A DNA stretch of 25,077 nucleotides from CAYGWX01 sp964353855 [NCBI: uncultured bacterium]. Its GTDB lineage: Bacteria; Edwardsbacteria; CAYGWX01. The stretch is from NCBI GenBank assembly GCA_964353855.1, contig CAYGWX010000030.1, positions 1 to 25,077 on the forward strand. Direction: 5' to 3'. Below, piece by piece: positions 21,116-25,077 of the stretch. The position numbers and the translations under genes were made by a program. Below the pieces are notes generated by a model. It saw nothing but the letters and a program-made list of their open reading frames with translations, had not been told where the DNA came from and did not search any database. Numbering within the stretch: the stretch's first letter is position 1; each line of letters begins with the position of its first letter.

Positions 21116-22687
21116 GTGAAGAAACAACTGTACTGGCTCGTGGTGGGATTGACCATTCTGGCTTTCGCGGCCCCCAATGCCAATGCCCAGAGGAAGAAAA
21201 AGACACCGGCCCAGCCGATACCGACCATCGAGGAGTTCAACCAGTTGAAGGAGAAAGTCGGCACGCTCTCCACTCAGACCGAGGCCCAGAAGCAGGAGAT
21301 CGCCGGCCTCAAGACCAAGCTCGAGGAGGTTTCGGCCAAGGCCGAAGAAAAGGGCGCTTCCGAAGAGAAAATCCAGAACCTGGAAGGGAAGTTCGAAGGC
21401 TTAGAGACGGACTTTCTTACGACCAAGGGCGACGTGGACAAAGTGAAGAAGCTTTCGGTCTCGGGCTACATTCAGGCCCGGTACGAGTGGCAATGGCCCT
21501 CCCAGACCGGGACCACTGCGATCACCCCGGTGGAGCCTTGGTACACGGGAACGGCGGTGCCGTCCACCCAGCGGAACCAGGACAACTTCTACATCCGCAG
21601 GGGGCGGGTGAAATTCACCTATATAGCCAACCCGAGCTCCCGGTACGTGCTCTACTTCGACGGCTCCAAGAACACGGTATCCATGAAGGAAGCCTACGTG
21701 GAGGTGACCGAGCCCTGGACAAAGCACAACCTGAGCCTGCTCTTCGGGCAGTTCAACTGGCCCTTCGGATTCGAGATCGAGCGCTCCTCCTCGGTGCGCG
21801 AGGTGCCGGAGCGGAGCAGAGTGGTAAGGATCCTGTTCCCCGGGGAGCGCGACCGCGGGGCGAACCTGACAATCCCCTTGGTGGACCGGAACGGCTTCCG
21901 AGTCCAGGTGAACGGGGGGGCGTTCAACGGGACCGGGATCGATAACAGCATCTTCACCTGGCAGGACCCCACGCGGAGGAAGGACTACATCGGGCGGGCC
22001 AGGGTCCAGCTGCCCAGTTTCGGGCCCCTGCACCTGGACTTCGGCGGCTCGGGCTACTTCGGAGACGCCTACGTCCCGGCCGCAAACGCGGCCTACCAGG
22101 TCACGGGCTGGACGGACACGAACCGCAACGGGCGCTGGGATACCGGAGAGCCCTACACCACCCGCTACGTGGCCGCGACCCCGGCGCTGGTCACGACCAA
22201 GGAGCGCCTGGGGGGCGATGCCCAACTCTATTACACCCTGCCCCTGCCGCTCTGCAAGTCCGGGGCCCTGTTCTTCGAGGGGTACCAGGGAAAGGACTAC
22301 AGCGCCAAGTACGCGACCCAGTACGGAATCGTGAAGGACACCCTGGCCCGCGGAGTCAACAACGACTTCGGGGTGGTGAACGAGCTGGGGTTCTACGCGA
22401 TGTGGGTGACGAACATCACCTCCAAGCTCCAGTTCGCGGCCCGCTACGACTTCTGGGACCCGGTCTCGGACGCGGACACCCTGGCCCTTTCGGACAAGGC
22501 CAGGCAGAAGACCTACGCCGGCGCTTTGAACTACTTCTGGGACGACAACGTGCGGATCACCGCGGCCCTGGACGTGCCCTTCTTCTCGCACCGGAAGGAC
22601 ATGGCCCCGCCCCTCTCCTCCAGCTACGACAAGGACTGGGGCACCCGCAGCCACACGGCGACCCTGCAGGTGCAGTACAAGTTCTAA
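21116..22687 (+). CDS. Outer-membrane porin, phosphate-selective O/P family
   Basis: A 523-residue outer-membrane protein. Residues 1-24 form a signal peptide (LVVGLTILAFAAPNANA). Residues about 38-105 form a Lys/Glu-rich coiled coil, expected to trimerise or contact the cell wall. A beta-barrel of the Porin_O_P type follows (about 118-523). Typical features are VSGYIQARYEW, FYIRRGRVKFTYIANPSSRY, MKEAYVEVTEPW, LLFGQFNWPFGFEIERSSS and FPGERDRGANL, ending in the aromatic outer-membrane residue Phe after YK. OprO/OprP relatives conduct phosphate or polyphosphate, and the neighbouring pstS and upstream Pho box support that role here. Translation starts at GTG 21116, five bases after GAGGAGATAG. 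PstS follows after 35 bases. Confidence 0.88.
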   Translation: MKKQLYWLVVGLTILAFAAPNANAQRKKKTPAQPIPTIEEFNQLKEKVGTLSTQTEAQKQEIAGLKTKLEEVSAKAEEKGASEEKIQNLEGKFEGLETDFLTTKGDVDKVKKLSVSGYIQARYEWQWPSQTGTTAITPVEPWYTGTAVPSTQRNQDNFYIRRGRVKFTYIANPSSRYVLYFDGSKNTVSMKEAYVEVTEPWTKHNLSLLFGQFNWPFGFEIERSSSVREVPERSRVVRILFPGERDRGANLTIPLVDRNGFRVQVNGGAFNGTGIDNSIFTWQDPTRRKDYIGRARVQLPSFGPLHLDFGGSGYFGDAYVPAANAAYQVTGWTDTNRNGRWDTGEPYTTRYVAATPALVTTKERLGGDAQLYYTLPLPLCKSGALFFEGYQGKDYSAKYATQYGIVKDTLARGVNNDFGVVNELGFYAMWVTNITSKLQFAARYDFWDPVSDADTLALSDKARQKTYAGALNYFWDDNVRITAALDVPFFSHRKDMAPPLSSSYDKDWGTRSHTATLQVQYKF

Positions 22688-22722
22688 CGGCAACTAAAAA
22701 TATAAATTGGAAGGAGAATATC

Positions 22723-23547
22723 ATGAAAAAGATTTCAACCGTTCTCTTGGCGCTTGGATTGCTGACCGGCGTCTCGACCGCGGCCAAGAGGATCACGATC
22801 AAGGGCTCGGACACGATGGTGATCCTGGGCCAGCGCTGGGCCGAGGAGTACATGAAGGCCCACCCGGGCGTGACCATCCAGGTCACCGGGGGCGGCTCCG
22901 GGGTCGGAATCTCGGCCCTGATCAACGGGGCCACGGACATCTGCGAGGCCTCCCGGCCGATGAAGCAAAGCGAGAAGGACAAACTCAAGGAGCGCTTCTT
23001 CACGACCGGCGTGGAAATCCCGGTGGCCAAGGACGGGGTGACCTTCTTCCTCGCCGAGGCCAATCCGTTGAGCGAGCTCACCCTGGACCAGATCAAGGAC
23101 ATCTACACCGGAAAGGTCACGAACTGGAAGCAGCTCGGGGGCGACGACGCCAAGATCGTGCCCTACGGCAGGGAGAACAGCTCCGGGACCTACGTCTTCG
23201 TCAAGGACAACATCCTCAAGGGCGCGGATTTTGCCCCGGCCACCCAGACCCTGCCCGGGACCGCGGCCGTGGTGAACGCCGTGTCCAAGGATAAAAATGG
23301 GATCGGGTACGGTGGGGCGGGGTACGCCAAGGGCGTGAAGCACACCAAGGTCAAGAAGGACGCCAAGAACCCTGGATATGAGCCCACGGCCGAGAACGTC
23401 AAGGCCAACCTCTACCCGGTGAGCCGAGACCTCTACTGGTATCTCAAGGAGAGCCCCACGGGCGAGGTCAAGAAGCTCGTGGACTGGGTGCTCTCCCCGG
23501 CGGGACAAGCGATCGTAAGCAAGGTGGGGTATTTCCCGGTCAAGTAA
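22723..23547 (+). CDS. pstS: Periplasmic phosphate-binding protein PstS
   Basis: A 274-residue substrate-binding protein of the high-affinity ABC phosphate importer. Residues 1-20 are a signal peptide (MKKISTVLLALGLLTGVSTA). No Cys follows, so it is a free periplasmic protein. Phosphate-contact motifs are visible: IKGSDTM near residue 25, TGGGSGVGISALINGATDI near 58-76, VAKDGVTFF near 103, and GRENSSGTYVFV near 150-160. LYPVSRDLYWYLK and LSPAGQAIVSKVGY close the fold. A strong AAGGAG ribosome site precedes the ATG. It belongs to the porin-pst unit. The 212-base gap to pstC is unusual for a pst operon. Confidence 0.95.
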   Translation: MKKISTVLLALGLLTGVSTAAKRITIKGSDTMVILGQRWAEEYMKAHPGVTIQVTGGGSGVGISALINGATDICEASRPMKQSEKDKLKERFFTTGVEIPVAKDGVTFFLAEANPLSELTLDQIKDIYTGKVTNWKQLGGDDAKIVPYGRENSSGTYVFVKDNILKGADFAPATQTLPGTAAVVNAVSKDKNGIGYGGAGYAKGVKHTKVKKDAKNPGYEPTAENVKANLYPVSRDLYWYLKESPTGEVKKLVDWVLSPAGQAIVSKVGYFPVK

Positions 23548-23569
23548 AAGATAGCATTCACTTTTACGG

Positions 23570-23720
23570 GAAGGTGGGAAGGTGAGAAGGCAAAGGATGA
23601 GACCCTCTACCTACTTTGAGGGAGCCTCTGGTTCGGCGGGAACTGCCCCCTCGCCAAGAAGCGCGACGATTCATGCTCTTAAGACCTCCTCGCGTTTGCC
23701 GGATCATCTTCCCCACCTTC
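23570..23720. repeat. Imperfect inverted repeat in the pstS-pstC gap
   Basis: In the 212-base gap, GGAAGGTG-like octamers repeat about three times at 23569-23591. GAAGGTGGGAAG (23570-23581) has an inverted counterpart with one extra base at 23708-23720. No T run, promoter or ORF is evident. It may be a small decayed insertion or a mRNA-level stem between pstS and pstC. Confidence 0.4.
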
Positions 23721-23759
23721 TCCTCTGGGGACAACGGGGCGGAATGACCCGATGATGCG

Positions 23760-24752
23760 ATGGACGTCCCGGTCGTGACAGCGGAGCCGTCTTCCAGGGC
23801 CAGCGCGGAGATCCCCGGGGTTCGCGAGGCCGCGAAGCGCTCCCGCTTTAAAGGCCGGGCAGGGGAGAAGGCGATCGAGCTGGTTATCACGCTCGTGGCG
23901 ATGAGCACGATCGCCAACATTTTGCTCATCTTCCTGTTCGTGATCAAGGAGGCCCTGCCGATCTTCACCAGCGCCAAGACCCAGGCCGAGGCCAGCCTGG
24001 CCCGCTTCTTCAGCACGGCCATCTGGCAGCCGGTCTCGGACTGGCCGCGCTACGGGCTCGCGCCGCTCATCCTGGGGACGCTCAAAGTGACCTTCGTGGC
24101 CCTGCTCTTCGCCATCCCGGTGGGCGTGGGCGCGGCCCTGTTCACCTCGGAGTTCGCGCCCCGCAAGATCAAGGAGTTCCTGAAACCCATCGTGGAGATC
24201 CTCGCGGGCATCCCCTCGGTGGTCCTGGGGTTCTTCGCGCTCATCGTCCTGGCCTCGCTCCTGCAGAACGCCTTCGGTTACGGTTCCCGCCTGAACGCCT
24301 TCAACGCCGGGATCGCCCTGAGCTTCGCGGTGATCCCGACCATTTTTTCGATCAGCGAGGACGCCCTGGCGGCCGTGCCCAAGTCCCTGCGCGAGGCCTC
24401 CCTGGCCCTGGGCGCGGACCGCTGGCAGACCGCCTGGCGGGTGACGCTGCCCGCGGCCCAGGCCGGAATCCTGGCCAGCATCCTGCTGGGCCTGGGGCGG
24501 GCCATCGGGGAGACGATGATCGTGCTCATGGCCTCGGGCAACGCCAGCCTGCTCACGGCCTCGCTGTTCGACTCCACCCGCAGTCTGTCCGCAACCATCG
24601 CCGCGGAGCTGGGCGAGGTCGTGTTCGGCGACCCGCATTACAACACGCTGTTCTTCATCGGGACCCTGCTCTTCACGATGACCTTCTTCGTCAACCTCGG
24701 GGCCAACCTGATGGTGGACCGGCTGAAGCGAAAATTAGCAGGTAAGCTCTGA
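23760..24752 (+). CDS. pstC: Phosphate ABC transporter permease PstC
   Basis: A 330-residue inner-membrane subunit of the PstSCAB importer. Six hydrophobic segments are expected; the first is at about 39-64 (ELVITLVAMSTIANILLIFL). The family marks are VEILAGIPSVVLGFFAL near residue 145 and an EAA-type loop contacting the ATPase (EASLALGADRWQTAW near 220). PALGRAIGETM-like LGRAIGETMIVLMASG follows near 250. The N-terminal 35 residues are hydrophilic and basic. The chosen ATG at 23760 lacks a clear ribosome site; the first membrane segment begins 38 residues in, so an internal start would not change the core. The stop overlaps the next start as TGATG. Confidence 0.93.
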   Translation: MDVPVVTAEPSSRASAEIPGVREAAKRSRFKGRAGEKAIELVITLVAMSTIANILLIFLFVIKEALPIFTSAKTQAEASLARFFSTAIWQPVSDWPRYGLAPLILGTLKVTFVALLFAIPVGVGAALFTSEFAPRKIKEFLKPIVEILAGIPSVVLGFFALIVLASLLQNAFGYGSRLNAFNAGIALSFAVIPTIFSISEDALAAVPKSLREASLALGADRWQTAWRVTLPAAQAGILASILLGLGRAIGETMIVLMASGNASLLTASLFDSTRSLSATIAAELGEVVFGDPHYNTLFFIGTLLFTMTFFVNLGANLMVDRLKRKLAGKL

Positions 24753-25077
24753 TGGCCAAGCGGAGGTTTTCCCTTCCGATCCTGCTCACCGGGACGATGA
24801 CCGCGGTCATCGTGGGGATTGTGTTCGCGATCCTGGGGAACATCTTCTGGTTCGGCCACTCGCACCTCTCCTGGGAGTTCCTCTCCACGGCCCCACGGGA
24901 GGGCATGACCGCCGGGGGCATCTTCCCGGCGATCTTCGGGACCGTGGCCCTGGTGCTGCTGATGACCGTGGCCGTCGTTCCCATCGGGGTGGTCACGGCC
25001 ATCTACCTCTCGGAATACGCCCGGGAGACCTCGCCACTGACCCGGGCGGTCCGGCTGGCGGTGAGCAACCTGGCCGG
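24752..25077 (+). CDS. pstA: Phosphate ABC transporter permease PstA, N-terminal part
   Basis: An open frame from ATG 24752 to the window end, 108 residues without stop. It starts MAKRRFSLPILLTGTMTAVI, has a first hydrophobic segment at about 9-30, then TAGGIFPAIFGTVALVLLM and VPIGVVTAIYLSEYA, which are typical PstA sequences. It overlaps the pstC stop by one base (TGATG), so translation is coupled. The rest of the gene, and probably pstB, lies beyond the window. Confidence 0.9.
   Translation, partial: MAKRRFSLPILLTGTMTAVIVGIVFAILGNIFWFGHSHLSWEFLSTAPREGMTAGGIFPAIFGTVALVLLMTVAVVPIGVVTAIYLSEYARETSPLTRAVRLAVSNLA

Noticed and set aside
21040-21945. Plus-strand 301-codon frame over the porin gene
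   Set aside because: Out of frame with the clear porin; its sequence is Gly/Arg/Gln-rich as expected of a shadow in GC-rich DNA.

Overview
The window looks like a chromosomal segment of a GC-rich, Gram-negative, uncultured bacterium. It encodes an outer-membrane porin of the phosphate-selective O/P type, a lipoprotein, several signal-peptide proteins, and an exported protein ending in a FlgD/Por-type Ig-like C-terminal domain. That last domain type, plus stand-alone 'two-component regulator propeller' proteins and short tandem-repeat arrays between genes, recalls FCB-related and other candidate phyla (for example TA06/Edwardsbacteria, WOR-3). The phylum cannot be fixed from sequence reading alone. 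No tRNA, rRNA, CRISPR or transposase was seen.

Layout. (1) 51-3406, plus strand: a TMTC-like membrane protein with six TPRs, then a membrane-anchored protein of unknown function. (2) 3422-5960, plus: an AraC-type HTH regulator behind a strong promoter and a strongly foldable leader, then an AT-rich secreted Asp-box (BNR) propeller protein with its own promoter and terminator. (3) 5961-6304: convergent gap holding nine 11-bp tandem units. (4) 13155-6305, minus: a tightly packed run of CAP-domain protein, FecR lipoprotein, diguanylate cyclase, M20 amidohydrolase, propeller protein and FolC, with ATGA overlaps at two junctions. (5) 13156-13803: a repeat- and hairpin-rich gap. (6) 15471-13804, minus: an AT-rich toxin-antitoxin-like pair (XRE-ImmA/IrrE protein and a PIN-like DUF4411 protein). 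(7) 15731-16720, plus: class II fructose-bisphosphate aldolase with promoter and terminator. (8) 16812-25077, plus: a phosphate locus comprising DUF47/PhoU-like protein, PiT transporter, PhoB, PhoR, terminator, Pho-box-like repeats, porin, PstS, PstC and the start of PstA.

The phosphate locus is the clearest functional unit. PhoR and PhoB sense and respond to phosphate. The porin, PstS and PstCA form a route across the outer membrane, periplasm and inner membrane. The PiT/DUF47 pair gives a low-affinity route. Three heptamer half-sites spaced 11 bp apart lie just upstream of the porin and look like a PhoB site.

The most unusual feature is the set of very short tandem repeats. Three arrays of 7-bp units share a degenerate CARNYYW core, one of them inside a coding sequence, and two arrays have an 11-bp period. 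A structured leader before the AraC gene and a palindrome wrapped around the next promoter are further unexplained signals.
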